From Nonomuraea typhae (GTDB taxonomy: Bacteria > Actinomycetota > Actinomycetes > Streptosporangiales > Streptosporangiaceae), in NCBI RefSeq assembly GCF_009760925.1, contig NZ_VRLV01000012.1:124001-188000 (forward strand): DNA of 64,000 nt, read 5' to 3'. The notes under the pieces were generated by a model. The model saw nothing but the letters and a program-made list of their open reading frames with translations. It did not search any database and was not told the origin of the DNA. The stretch's first letter is position 1. Every line of letters begins with the position of its first letter. A program made the position numbers and the translations under genes. Below, piece after piece: positions 10,094-19,315 of this stretch.

Positions 10094-10803
10094 AGCACGG
10101 CGCCGGTGACGAAGCTGGCGGCGTCGCCGGCCAGGTAGACGACGGCTCCGGCCATCTCCTCCGGCCGTGCCCACCTGCCCAGCGCCGACTTGGCGGCGTA
10201 GGCGTCGTACCAGGCGGGGTTCTCCTTGATCTGGCGGGTCAGCGGGGTCTCGACCACGCCGGGGGCCACGGCGTTGACCCGGACGCCGGCCGGGCCGAAC
10301 TCGGCGGCGGCGGTCCGCAGGAGCTGGACCAGCCCGGCCTTCGTGGCCGAGTAGACGCCCTGGCCCGGCTCGGTGACGGCGGCGCGGATGGAGGCGAAGC
10401 CGATGATGGAGCCGCCGCCGCGCTCGACCATGCCGGCGCCGAACGCGCGCACGACGTCGAAGGAGGCGCGCAGGTTGAGCTCCACCACGCGGGAGAACTC
10501 CGCGCCGGAGTAGTCGAGCAGCCGCTTGCGCACGTTGGTGGCGGCGGTGAAGACGAGCACGTCCGCGGGGACCGTCCCGGCCAGGTCGCGCACGGCCGCG
10601 GTGTCGAGCACGTCGACGTGGCGGGCGGCGCCGCCGAAGCGGGCCGCGGTCTCCTCCGCGGCGGGCAGGTCCAGGTCGGCGCAGACCACCTCGGCGCCCT
10701 GGGCGGCCAGGGCGAGCGCGGACTCGCGGCCGATGCCGCTGCCGGCGCCGATCACGACGGCCCGCCGCCCGTCCAGCCGGAACAACCTCTCGTAGCTCGT
10801 CAT
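10039..10803 (-). CDS. SDR family oxidoreductase (KduD/FabG-like)
   Basis: This 254-residue classical short-chain dehydrogenase has the nucleotide-binding GAGSGIG, a catalytic Ser in IIGFASIRAA, and YSATK (Tyr and Lys), followed by VNAVAPGVVETPLT and the C-terminal VTGAVLYVDGGW. I set the start at ATG 10803 because the protein begins there with a normal MTSYERLFRLDGR and the frame upstream is not protein-like. A role like KduD (reduction of a keto-deoxy sugar acid) would fit the neighbouring uronate lyase, but the fold is used for many substrates. A perfect palindrome sits 17-31 bp upstream of the start. Confidence 0.85.
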   Translation of the reverse strand: MTSYERLFRLDGRRAVVIGAGSGIGRESALALAAQGAEVVCADLDLPAAEETAARFGGAARHVDVLDTAAVRDLAGTVPADVLVFTAATNVRKRLLDYSGAEFSRVVELNLRASFDVVRAFGAGMVERGGGSIIGFASIRAAVTEPGQGVYSATKAGLVQLLRTAAAEFGPAGVRVNAVAPGVVETPLTRQIKENPAWYDAYAAKSALGRWARPEEMAGAVVYLAGDAASFVTGAVLYVDGGWTAVDGRFDPPN

Positions 10804-10819
10804 ACCCGGCACCCTAGCG

Positions 10820-10834
10820 ACTGGTCTGACCAGT
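10820..10834. promoter_or_regulatory. GntR/FadR-like palindromic operator
   Basis: ACTGGTCTGACCAGT has perfect 7-bp arms around a central T. It fits the TNGTNNNACNA pattern typical of FadR-subfamily GntR repressors. It lies just upstream of the SDR start and between two divergent genes; a partial second copy (ACCAGTC) follows at 10837-10843. No GntR gene is nearby. Confidence 0.5.
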
Positions 10835-10926
10835 ACACCAGTCAGTCCAGGGTACGAAACACTTCCCTCGCCGTGATGATCGCAGCGGATATGGTGTCGA
10901 AAGAAAATTTCAGATGTGGAGGGATA

Positions 10927-11373
10927 GTGGGCAAGAAGTTTCACATTCTGGCGCTTCCGATCGCGGCCGTCGCCCTGGCCGCCCTGACCACCACCCCCGC
11001 CCAGGCGGCCGACGGCTACGACCGCTGCCGCGCCGGGTACTACTGCATGTTCTCCGGGCTCGACGGCACCGGCGACATCATCGAGATCCAGGGCGACACC
11101 CCCGATCTCGCCGCCCTCAACATGGCCGGACGCGCCAAATCCGACTGGAACCGCACGAGTTCCTGGATCCACCTCTACTCCGAGGCGGACTACGGCGGCT
11201 GCTCGGCCGTGACCTCGCCGGCCGGCACCTTCAGCGACAAGGGCAACTTCTTCATCACCTTCCGCGACTTCTGGCACTCGGTGAAGTTCGACGGCCCCAA
11301 CGGGCCCTCATGCTCCGGCGGGGGCGAAGGGCTCACCGCCGTGGCTCCCGACTCGCACGGGTCGGGCCGGTAA
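10927..11373 (+). CDS. Small secreted protein, peptidase inhibitor I36-like
   Basis: This 148-residue exported protein has a Sec signal (basic GKKFH, hydrophobic core, then TTTPAQA before ADGYDRC). The mature part carries RCRAGYYCMFSGLDGTG and WIHLYSEADYGGCSAV, the two-strand pattern with paired Cys seen in I36 (SMI-like) and beta/gamma-crystallin-type actinobacterial proteins. I chose GTG 10927 because it places the signal peptide correctly and GGAGGG precedes it, though the spacing is short (3 nt). The true start could be one of the upstream codons. Inhibitory activity is a family inference only. Confidence 0.75.
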   Translation: MGKKFHILALPIAAVALAALTTTPAQAADGYDRCRAGYYCMFSGLDGTGDIIEIQGDTPDLAALNMAGRAKSDWNRTSSWIHLYSEADYGGCSAVTSPAGTFSDKGNFFITFRDFWHSVKFDGPNGPSCSGGGEGLTAVAPDSHGSGR

Positions 11374-11380
11374 GGCTCGG

Positions 11381-12979
11381 TCAGCCGAGCAGCGGGAGTG
11401 CAAGCGCCGAGGTGGGGAAGACCTCGTAGCCGATGCGCTTGACGGCCACCGCCTCCGCGGCGGGCTCGCCGGTGCCATGGTTCCGGGCGAAACGGGGGAA
11501 CGCACCGCCCGACACCTGCACCCGCAGCCGGTGCCCGCGGCGGAAGCGGTAGGCCGTGGGGTCGAGCTCCACCTCGGCGCGCACCACCCCGTCCCGATCC
11601 GGGGCGGGGTCACCCGGCCGCAGCCGGACGATGCCGTCGGTGACGTTGCGCGAGACTCCCGACCGGTCCACGTCGCACAGGCGCACGAAGACGTCCCCGT
11701 GGCCCGACGAGGTGCGCACGTTCACGGTCGCGGTCACCGGTCCCACCACGTCGAGATCGCGGGTGAGCGCCGGGCCCGTATACACGAGCACGTCCGGACG
11801 GCGCTCGATCAGCAGGTTGTCCTGCTGGCCCCGCCCGCCGGTCAGCATCGGGCCGCCGGTCGTGGGCGTCGGGCTGCCCGGGTCGTACACGAACCGCGCA
11901 GGACCGGCGCCGGCCCTCGCGATCTCGCCCAGCCCGGGACCCAGCTGCAGAGTCCGGTAGGTCACGCCGGGCGGCGGCCAGGACGGCAGGTCCAGCCACG
12001 TGCCGGCATGCTGCAGATACAGCCGGACCGCGGCCCGGTGGTTCTGGGCGCCGTCGCCGAGCAGGTGGGCGCCCAGCCAGGAGACGGCGTCCAGGATGCA
12101 GGCCCGGATCGCGCTCAGGTCGTGCGCCCACGGGCCGATGGTGATGCGCGAGATCCGCCCTGCCTTCCGCAGCGCGGTGAAATCGGCCAGCTGGGGCCGC
12201 AGGAACAGGTCGTACCACCCGGTGACCATGCTGGTCGGCGTCTCCATTCGCAGCGCCGGCCGGCTGTGGTCGGTGGGCTCCCAGAACCGGTCGCCCGGCT
12301 CGGCGTGCCGTACCACCTCGCGGAAGAAACGCGAGCGGCGCCCGGTCGCGGCCACGTCCGCCTCGAGCAGCGGCAGGGACGTCATCGCCCGGCGCACCCT
12401 CCTGTCGCGCAGCGGGCGCCACGGCAGTTCCTGCGTCTCCAGGGCCGCCGCCCAGGTCAGGAGGTTGTCCAGGCCCGGCACGCCGCCCGGGTAGAAGGAA
12501 CCGGTGAACTGCGAGGCCGTCGCCCCGAGGCACATGGCCTCCAGCGGCGGATCGGCGTGGGCGCCGAGGGCCCACTGCATGTAGCCGGGGTAGCTCGGGC
12601 CCGCCGAGGCCAGCCGCCCGTCGCACCACGGCTGGGCGCGCACCCAGGCGGCCGTGTCGCGTCCGTCGTCCTTCTCCTGGTGGAAGGCGTGGAACCGGCC
12701 GCCGGAGCCGAAGACGCCGCGGGCGTTGCCGACCACGACCTGCAGCCCGCGCCGCGCCAGCACGCCGGCCATCACCCGCGCGTCCATCCTGTGCTTGCCG
12801 TACGGCGTGCGGACCAGCACCGCGGGCAGCGGCCCCGAAAGCCGCGGCCGGTACACATCGGCCAGCAGCCGCACCCCGTCGCTCATCGGCACGCGCAGGT
12901 CCCTCATCACCGCGACCCCGGAGGAGGAGGCGGCGGCCGGCAGCCCGAGGAGACGGTCGACGACATCCCCGATCTTCAC
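11381..12979 (-). CDS. CocE/NonD family hydrolase (X-Pro dipeptidyl-peptidase S15 fold)
   Basis: This is a hydrolase of about 532 residues related to cocaine esterase, glutaryl-7-ACA acylase and X-Pro dipeptidyl-peptidases. The catalytic core opens with VPMSDGVRLLADVYRP and has the nucleophile elbow GPSYPGYMQ (Ser129). A C-terminal jelly-roll domain follows, with DVVGPVTATVNV and FRRGHRLRVQVSGG typical of the family. The best start is GTG 12979 (VKIGDVVDRLLG); GTG 12988 is an alternative and the frame stays open to 13279 through repetitive non-protein-like sequence. There is no signal peptide, so it is probably cytoplasmic. The substrate is not predictable. Confidence 0.87.
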   Translation of the reverse strand: MKIGDVVDRLLGLPAAASSSGVAVMRDLRVPMSDGVRLLADVYRPRLSGPLPAVLVRTPYGKHRMDARVMAGVLARRGLQVVVGNARGVFGSGGRFHAFHQEKDDGRDTAAWVRAQPWCDGRLASAGPSYPGYMQWALGAHADPPLEAMCLGATASQFTGSFYPGGVPGLDNLLTWAAALETQELPWRPLRDRRVRRAMTSLPLLEADVAATGRRSRFFREVVRHAEPGDRFWEPTDHSRPALRMETPTSMVTGWYDLFLRPQLADFTALRKAGRISRITIGPWAHDLSAIRACILDAVSWLGAHLLGDGAQNHRAAVRLYLQHAGTWLDLPSWPPPGVTYRTLQLGPGLGEIARAGAGPARFVYDPGSPTPTTGGPMLTGGRGQQDNLLIERRPDVLVYTGPALTRDLDVVGPVTATVNVRTSSGHGDVFVRLCDVDRSGVSRNVTDGIVRLRPGDPAPDRDGVVRAEVELDPTAYRFRRGHRLRVQVSGGAFPRFARNHGTGEPAAEAVAVKRIGYEVFPTSALALPLLG

Positions 12980-13430
12980 GCAAGCCACCCTAACCCCGCC
13001 CCAACCCGCCACCCTCTGAAAGCGCCCCGTTGGTCCGCTGGGAGTGGAGCCCTCCGGGGTCGGCACCTCCCGGGGTCGGCCTCCGGGAGTTGTCCTCCTG
13101 GGGTCGGTCCTGCCGGAGTCCGCCCTCCGGGAATCCGTCCTCCGGGAGCACGCCGCCCTCCCAGGTGCGCTGCCGCCGGACGTTGGGCGTGCCGTCCCGG
13201 TCCACTCCTGGAATGCCGTAGTCGGCTGATTTCCGGGTGACTGGGTCCGATGTCGGGACCATCCCTGATAAGCCCGCATTTCAGATGGTTGGGGCGGATG
13301 TCAGGGGCCAGGCAGGCGGTAGTTGGGACCCCATGTCGGGGGCCGGTTGACGGTGAGTAAGGAAGTGTGGTCGTCTCGTGGCTTATGTTGCTGATGGGAT
13401 GATTCGAGGCTTCCGGGGGATAGCTCATCG
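12980..13430. other. Intergenic region, non-coding apart from short promoter-like sequence
   Basis: This 451-bp gap between divergent genes contains no supported gene. The part nearest the hydrolase carries a degenerate 15-bp repeat (listed separately). The part nearest the 1261-aa gene is less GC-rich and must hold its promoter, but I see no convincing -35/-10 pair. Confidence 0.6.
13046..13162. repeat. Degenerate 15-bp tandem repeat (about 7 copies)
   Basis: Units of the form CCTCCGGGGTCGGNN recur about every 15 bp with substitutions (for example CCTCCGGGAATCCGT and CCTGGGGTCGGTCCT). Because the period is a multiple of three, all frames read as five-residue repeats (DSRRA, DSGRT and DPRRT on the minus strand). 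The repeat lies upstream of the CocE-type gene in the same frame. It could be a non-coding minisatellite or the relic of a repetitive N-terminal extension. Confidence 0.6.
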
Positions 13431-16400
13431 ATGTCGTGGCGTGTCCGCACCACCACGTTCGTTGTCGTCTGCGCGTTGCTGGCCCTGCCCGCACCCGCAC
13501 AGGCCACACCGGAGATCCGTCCGGCGCCGAAGGTGCGCACCCCGGCCCCGGCCGTGGAGACGGTGAAGCGTCAGCCTTCACTGGCCGCCACGATCCCCGC
13601 GAGGCCGGCGGGCCCGGCGGCCCCCGAGGTGACCACACCTGCCGGGCCCGCGCTCGCCGACCGGCTGACCGCCGCCGCTGAGGAGCGCCGCCGGGCCGTG
13701 ACCGACCTCATCCCGGACACCTCCGGCGCCGGCGCGCTCGCGCTGACCCGCGCGGCGGCCCCGCTCGCCAAGCTCCTCCAGGACGTGGACCCGCTGAAGG
13801 GCGTGCCGCTGGTCACCTACCGGCTGTGCGTCAAGACCGCCGAGGTGGCCTGCTCGGCGACGCAGCCCCTGGCCACGCCGGTGGTCGCCGACCTCACCGG
13901 CGACCCGGCCCCTGACCTGGCCGCCAACCTCGTGCCCACGGCGGGCGCCGGCGGCGCGGTCGGGCTGCGCCTGTCCACCCGCCGCCTGGGCGACGCGCCG
14001 CTGCATGCCACGGTCTGGGCCGAGTACGACGGCGGCCGCGTGGCGGTCGGCTTCGCGGGCGAGCTGTCCCGCGCCGACAAAGGCACGTTCAGCGTGGACG
14101 TGGACGGCGGCGCCGTACGCGCGGACGTGACCCGCACGGACCCCGGCGCCCGCCTCGCCACCCTCGCCGGCGTCCCCGGCAAGAGCGCGGTCAGCCTGAC
14201 CCAGACCCCGGCCGCCACCCGCTTCACCGCCGCGGCCCGCCTGGACCGCCCGCGCCTGGAGATCACCACCTCCACGCCCGCCAAACTGGAGGTGGTCGCC
14301 ACCACCGGCGCGGAGTACCTGCAGGTCGCCCTGGACAACCTGCGCACCCGCACGACCGTCGAGCTGACCCGCGGCGCCGCGGTCGAGGCCCGCTTCCGCT
14401 CCGGGGCCGCCATCGGCCGCGCCGAGCTGCACACCGCCACCTACCGCGACGGCCGCCTGGCCCGCCTGGTCGAGGTCGCCGTCGACCGCGTCCCGCCGGC
14501 CTTCACCGCCCGGTACGGCAGGCAGCACCTGACCGTCACCTCCGGCGCGCCCCGGGCGAACGCGGCGACGATCACCTACTTCGACCGGGCCGCCGACCGG
14601 ACCGTGCTGCAAGCCTCCCTGCGCGGGCTGCCCGCCAAGGTCGAACTCCGCCACGACCTGGCCGCCCACCGGGTCACGCACACCGCCAGCTCGGCGCTCG
14701 GCCGCTTCGAGGTGCTGATGCAGCGCAACGGCGGCGCCATCGCCAGCCCGCGCGGCGGCCACGTCACCATGATCAAGGACGGCCCGGCCGTCGGCGTGTC
14801 GGCGCTGATGAAGGGCCTGTCGGGCTTCGACATCACGTACGGCGCCGCCCCCCGCGCCCACCTGACGACCGGGGCGGGCGGCGGCTCGTTCACCGGCGCC
14901 GCGCTGATCGACGGCACCCACCTGGCCAGGCTGGACATCTCCAACACCCCCGCCGAGGTCGACGTCGCCCTGGATCCGGCCGCCCGCACCGCGGTGTACG
15001 CGGCGAAGGGCACGATCACGACCCTGAAGGCCGCCTACACCAACCTCAAGGGCGGCCCGGCCGTCCAGGGCGAGGTGCAGGGGATCCGGGAGCGGGTGAA
15101 GGCGTCCTGGGCTCTGGGGGAGCGCTCGACGGTCGAGGTGACCACGGATGCCACGCTGAAGAGCCTCACCCTCGACGCCGCCGGTCGCGAGGACGACGTC
15201 CACGTGGAGGTCGCCGGGCTGCGGGAGCGGATGTCGCTGGCCGCCGGCCCGGGGACGCTGTCCTGGGACGCCGCCGCGCCGGTGCCGTCGGTCGTCGCGA
15301 GCGCCCGGGCCACGGTCGCCGGGCGCCCCTACCGGGCGGCCGCCGAGATCACGCGGGTGCCCGCGCGGTTCGAGGCGTCGTGGGGCCGGGACGGCTACCG
15401 CTTCACCGGTGCCGGAGGCCGGGTGGGCGAGGTGGCCGTGGCCGTCGCCAACCACGCCAGGCCCGTCGCCCCGGCCGGGCCCCATCTGGCCGCCCACTTC
15501 GACGAGAGCACGGGCGACCTGGACGCCAGTGTGCGGATCAGGGGCCTGACCTCGGCCGCGTTCACCCCGGCCGGGGAGGGCTTCACCGCCGAGGTCCGGG
15601 CCGCCCCGCAGAACGTCGCCCTGGACGGCGACCTGACGCTGGGCGGGCGCCGCTACGGCGCGCTCGGCACCGCGGGCCCCTTCCCCGGCCGCCTGGCCGT
15701 CTCGGCGACGGGCGGCAAGGTGACCTACGAGGGCGCCAGGCTCGACGTGAAGGGCAGGGTCTGGCTGGGCACGCCCGCCGCCCTGGAGACCATCGGCGCC
15801 GCGCCCATGCTGGAGGACGGCGTCTCCGTGGTCACCGCCGCGGACCCGGCCGCCGGGGTGCGGGCCCATCTCGACCTCACCGGCCTGCCCGAGCGGGTCA
15901 CCGTGGACACCGCCGCCAGGACCGTCGCCTTCTCCGGCTACCAACCGCGCCGCCGTACCCTGCGCCTCTACCTGGACGGCCCCGGCGTGCGGGCGGCGGC
16001 GACCCTGCGCGGCCTGCCGTCCCGCATCACCACGATGGACCTCGGCCCCTTCGAGGCCGGGAACACCGCCTACCGCATCGCGCCAGCGGCCACCCTGGGC
16101 TCTATGGACGTGCGCGCGGAGATCGGCGGCGTCCGGGGCAGCCTGTCGGTCTCCCCGGTGCCCGCCGCGCTCTCGGTCCGCGGCGAGTACGGCCCGCGCA
16201 CCCGCGTCCGCGTCCAGAACTCGGCCCCGGTCAGGCGGCTGACGGCCAGGGTCACGGTCGAGGGCAAGGGCAGCGGCGAACTACGCCTGACCGACGTCCC
16301 GAAGAGCTTCTCGGTGGACGCCGACGCCCCCGCGTCCGCCCTGCGCGTCCCGGCCGTCACCTACCGGGCCGACGCCGGGACCCTCGACGGCTTCATCGGC

Positions 16401-17216
16401 GTCGAACGCGGCCTGGCCGATCCGACCGGCAAACTGGGTGACATCTCCCTGGCGGTCAAGGACCTGGCCCGGGAGACCACGGTCCGCCTCAACCCGGACC
16501 TCACCCTCGACCTGTTCTCCAAGCCGGAGCCCACCCGCCTGCTGGAGGTCCACGCCGGGCTGACCGTGGACCCGCTGCCCGCGCAGCGCATCGCGGTCAG
16601 CCAGGAGGTGCCGAACACGACCGGTTTCCTCAGCTACCACCTCGGCGGGACCTTCGGCCTCGGCCGCAGCTCGGTGGCCGACCTCGGGCTGGCCGTACGC
16701 GGGCTGACCTGGCTGAAGATCCGGCCGGGGAAGATCCCCTTCGGCATGCAGGCGCCGCCCGCGCTCGGCTACGTGGCACCGGGCTTCGAGGGCGCCTACA
16801 CCCGCCTGGACCTGCGCGCCGCCGGCGTGGACCTGCGCCCGGACGTGAACCTGGACGTACGGCTGAGCCGCAAGGTGGGCGAGGACGTCTTCCGCGAGAG
16901 CATGCGCCTGGCGCACACGGGCAAGCTGGCGCTGCGCCGCTACGACCAGACCATGCGGCACATCGGCGCCCGGCAGCGCGTCACCGCCGCCGGGCTGGAG
17001 CTGGCCTGCGTGAGCGTGGCCGCCAAGCCCGGGTTCGCGGCGGGCGGCGCCAACAAGATCACGCTGCGCGGCGCGGACGGCCCCCAGATGGTCTCGCTGC
17101 TGGACCCCGGCGGCCAGAGCCCGGACTACGCGGTGGACCTGCTGACGCACTTCATGTCGCCGTTCCCCGGCGCGGAATGGCGGGTGGCCGGGGTGAAAGC
17201 CGGCAAATGTGGCTGA
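13431..17216 (+). CDS. Large secreted repeat protein of unknown function
   Basis: I do not recognise a family for this 1261-residue protein. It has a Sec signal peptide (about 1-25, cleavage after AQA or ATP) and a Pro/Ala-rich linker. One FG-GAP/VCBS-like calcium-loop motif is present, VVADLTGDPAPDLAANL (about residue 150). From about 240 to 1000 it repeats a short element of the form hydrophobic-x-G-L-P-x-[RK]-hydrophobic-x-hydrophobic, for example LRGLPAKVELRHD (about 396), ISNTPAEVDVALD (about 503), ITRVPARFEASWG (about 641), LTGLPERVTVDTA (about 816), LRGLPSRITTMDL (about 859) and LTDVPKSFSVDAD. At least a dozen copies are spaced very roughly 40-80 residues apart, which predicts a long beta-rich rod. 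No membrane anchor or sortase motif is seen. Confidence 0.85.
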   Translation: MSWRVRTTTFVVVCALLALPAPAQATPEIRPAPKVRTPAPAVETVKRQPSLAATIPARPAGPAAPEVTTPAGPALADRLTAAAEERRRAVTDLIPDTSGAGALALTRAAAPLAKLLQDVDPLKGVPLVTYRLCVKTAEVACSATQPLATPVVADLTGDPAPDLAANLVPTAGAGGAVGLRLSTRRLGDAPLHATVWAEYDGGRVAVGFAGELSRADKGTFSVDVDGGAVRADVTRTDPGARLATLAGVPGKSAVSLTQTPAATRFTAAARLDRPRLEITTSTPAKLEVVATTGAEYLQVALDNLRTRTTVELTRGAAVEARFRSGAAIGRAELHTATYRDGRLARLVEVAVDRVPPAFTARYGRQHLTVTSGAPRANAATITYFDRAADRTVLQASLRGLPAKVELRHDLAAHRVTHTASSALGRFEVLMQRNGGAIASPRGGHVTMIKDGPAVGVSALMKGLSGFDITYGAAPRAHLTTGAGGGSFTGAALIDGTHLARLDISNTPAEVDVALDPAARTAVYAAKGTITTLKAAYTNLKGGPAVQGEVQGIRERVKASWALGERSTVEVTTDATLKSLTLDAAGREDDVHVEVAGLRERMSLAAGPGTLSWDAAAPVPSVVASARATVAGRPYRAAAEITRVPARFEASWGRDGYRFTGAGGRVGEVAVAVANHARPVAPAGPHLAAHFDESTGDLDASVRIRGLTSAAFTPAGEGFTAEVRAAPQNVALDGDLTLGGRRYGALGTAGPFPGRLAVSATGGKVTYEGARLDVKGRVWLGTPAALETIGAAPMLEDGVSVVTAADPAAGVRAHLDLTGLPERVTVDTAARTVAFSGYQPRRRTLRLYLDGPGVRAAATLRGLPSRITTMDLGPFEAGNTAYRIAPAATLGSMDVRAEIGGVRGSLSVSPVPAALSVRGEYGPRTRVRVQNSAPVRRLTARVTVEGKGSGELRLTDVPKSFSVDADAPASALRVPAVTYRADAGTLDGFIGVERGLADPTGKLGDISLAVKDLARETTVRLNPDLTLDLFSKPEPTRLLEVHAGLTVDPLPAQRIAVSQEVPNTTGFLSYHLGGTFGLGRSSVADLGLAVRGLTWLKIRPGKIPFGMQAPPALGYVAPGFEGAYTRLDLRAAGVDLRPDVNLDVRLSRKVGEDVFRESMRLAHTGKLALRRYDQTMRHIGARQRVTAAGLELACVSVAAKPGFAAGGANKITLRGADGPQMVSLLDPGGQSPDYAVDLLTHFMSPFPGAEWRVAGVKAGKCG

Positions 17217-17277
17217 GTCCCGCCGGGTTCTGACTTACTAGAAGGAGGAGTTGCCCCACGATCTCGGGAGCTGACCG

Positions 17278-18486
17278 ATGGGCGAGCCGCTGCGCGTGGC
17301 CGGACGTGCCGTGCACGAGCTCCTGGACAGGCAGAAGGCGCGGCTGGCCCGCGAGCTGGTCGCCGCCTTCGTGGCCGAGATTCCCTTCTACCGGGAGTTA
17401 CCCGCAGAAGAGCTCAGCGACGACATCTTCCGCATCACCGAGCTGAACCTGCGCCTGGTCGCCAGGCTCTTGCGCGAACGGCGCCCGCCCACTCCCGAGG
17501 AGCTCGAGCCCTCGTGCGCCTCGGCCGCCCGCCGCGCCCAGGAGGGCGTGCCGCTGGAGGCGATCCTGTCCGCCTACCACCTGGGCGCCGGCCGTATCTG
17601 GGAGCTCGTCACCGAGGGCGCCCGGCCGGACGAGGTCGCCGACGCGCTGGCTGCGGGGCGGCTCATACTCGCCTTCACCGAGGCGGTGACCGCCGCCGTC
17701 TGCACCGCCTACCAGCAGGAACGCGAAAGCATGGTGAGCCAGGAGCAGCACGCCCGGCACGCCGCCATCACCGCGCTGCTCAGCGGCGAGCCGCCGTCCG
17801 GGGCCGGGATCCGGCTGGCCGCCCGCTACCTGGTGCTGGCGGTCTCGCTCGGCGCCCACCCCGACGAGCGCCGCGGCACGGTCGCCGCCCGCCGCAAGCT
17901 GCACCGCGTACGGCAGGCCGTGCAGAAGCGCACCAGCGAGCCGGTGCTCTCGTTGCTGGAGCCGGCCGGCGGGCTCATCCTCGCGCCCGGCGTCGACTGG
18001 TGTGGCGCCGGCGCCCTGGTGGCGGCAATGGCCGAGGCGGCCGGGGCCGAGGTGCGCGCGGCGGCCGAGGTGGCCGCGCCCGAGGGAGTGGCCGCCGCGG
18101 CCCGCCTGGCCCAGGAGGTGCTGGACGTGGTCCACCTCTTCCACCACCCGCCCGGCCTCTACCGGCTGGCCGACGTGCTGCTCGAATACCAGCTGACCCG
18201 GCCGAGCGAGGCGATGCGCGGGCTGGCGACGCTGCTGGACCCGCTCACCGACAATCCCGACCTGCTGCAGACGCTCACCGTCTACCTGGAGACCGGCCTG
18301 GACCGCAGGCGCACCGCCGAACGGCTGCACGTGCACCCCAACACCGTGGACTACCGGCTGCGCCGGGCGGTCACCCTGACCGGGCTCGATCCGGTGGACC
18401 CGGCGCAGCTGCAGAGCATCGGGGCGGCGCTGGCCGCCCGGCGTGTCACGAACCGGCCGGGACCGGCGCCGAGCTCCGCCTCCTGA
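17278..18486 (+). CDS. PucR/CdaR family transcriptional regulator
   Basis: This 402-residue regulator has the C-terminal PucR-type helix-turn-helix: TVYLETGLDRRRTAERL, then HVHPNTVDYRLRR, and LTGLDPVDP. The N-terminal 160 residues form an all-helical RsbR-like region common in actinobacterial members (SILSAYHLGAGRIWE-like content). The ATG start has GGGAG a short distance upstream, and a stronger AAGGAGGAG lies further away at about 17241. The gene is convergent with the BASS transporter and overlaps it by 41 bp. Target genes are unknown. Confidence 0.9.
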   Translation: MGEPLRVAGRAVHELLDRQKARLARELVAAFVAEIPFYRELPAEELSDDIFRITELNLRLVARLLRERRPPTPEELEPSCASAARRAQEGVPLEAILSAYHLGAGRIWELVTEGARPDEVADALAAGRLILAFTEAVTAAVCTAYQQERESMVSQEQHARHAAITALLSGEPPSGAGIRLAARYLVLAVSLGAHPDERRGTVAARRKLHRVRQAVQKRTSEPVLSLLEPAGGLILAPGVDWCGAGALVAAMAEAAGAEVRAAAEVAAPEGVAAAARLAQEVLDVVHLFHHPPGLYRLADVLLEYQLTRPSEAMRGLATLLDPLTDNPDLLQTLTVYLETGLDRRRTAERLHVHPNTVDYRLRRAVTLTGLDPVDPAQLQSIGAALAARRVTNRPGPAPSSAS

Positions 18487-19315
18487 GCAGGAATCCCGCC
18501 GCGGCGGCGGTGAAGAACATCAGCACGCCGTAGGTGGCCGACGGGACGGCCATCTGCGGGTTGGCCAGCAGCCCCATCGCCACCGTGATCGACAGCGTGG
18601 CGTTGTGGATGCCGATCTCCATGCAGGAGGCGACGGCCTGCGCGCGCTCGACCTTGAGCAGGCGCGGCGCCCAGTAGCCGACCGCCAGGCTGAGCACGCT
18701 GAAGACCAGGGTGATCAGCCCGACGTCGCGGACGTAGCCGGCGACGTTGGCGCGCTCCTGGAACACGACGCCCAGGATGACCAGAAGGAGGATGACCGCC
18801 GAGGCGATCTTGACGGGTTTGTGCATGCGCTCGGCGAACGCGGCGAACCTCGCCCGGATGAGCATGCCGATCGCCACCGGCGCCAGCACGAGCGCGAAGA
18901 CCTGCAGGCTCTTGTCGAACTGCAGGCCCAGCGCGCCCGACTCGGCGCCGAAGTAGCCGATGGCCAGGTTCGTCAGAAGCGGCATCGTGAACACCGCGAG
19001 CACCGAGTTGACGGCGGTCAGCGTCACGTTGAGCGCGACGTCGCCGCCGAACAGATGGCTGTAGAGGTTGGCGGTCGTCCCGCCGGGGGAGGCGGCCAGC
19101 AGCATCATGCCCACCGCCAGCACGGGCGGCAGGTCGAACAGCAGCACCAGGCCGAGGCACAGCACCGGGAGCACGAGGATCTGGCAGGTGAGCGCGATCA
19201 CGCTCGCCTTCGGGTAGGCCAGCACGCGGCGGAAGTCCGCCACGGTCAGGCCGAGACCCAGGCCGAGCATGATGACGGCCAGGGCGATGGGCAGGAAGAC
19301 GCTGGCAGAGCTCAT
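18446..19315 (-). CDS. Bile acid:sodium symporter (BASS/SBF) family transporter
   Basis: This 289-residue membrane protein has eight to ten hydrophobic segments and family motifs LAASPGGTTANLYSHLFGGDVALNVTL and EIGIHNATLSITVA. BASS proteins couple sodium to uptake of bile acids, keto acids or other organic anions. Its ATG overlaps the stop of the upstream SGNH hydrolase (ATGA), and that gene follows a PhoX-like gene, so the three form one operon. The combination suggests that an organic acid released outside the cell is taken up, but the ligand is unknown. Confidence 0.9.
   Translation of the reverse strand: MSSASVFLPIALAVIMLGLGLGLTVADFRRVLAYPKASVIALTCQILVLPVLCLGLVLLFDLPPVLAVGMMLLAASPGGTTANLYSHLFGGDVALNVTLTAVNSVLAVFTMPLLTNLAIGYFGAESGALGLQFDKSLQVFALVLAPVAIGMLIRARFAAFAERMHKPVKIASAVILLLVILGVVFQERANVAGYVRDVGLITLVFSVLSLAVGYWAPRLLKVERAQAVASCMEIGIHNATLSITVAMGLLANPQMAVPSATYGVLMFFTAAAAGFLLRRRSSAPVPAGS

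Noticed and set aside
11560..13240. Plus-strand open frame opposite the CocE-type gene
   Set aside because: It lacks any motif; the minus-strand frame has a full S15-type domain structure.
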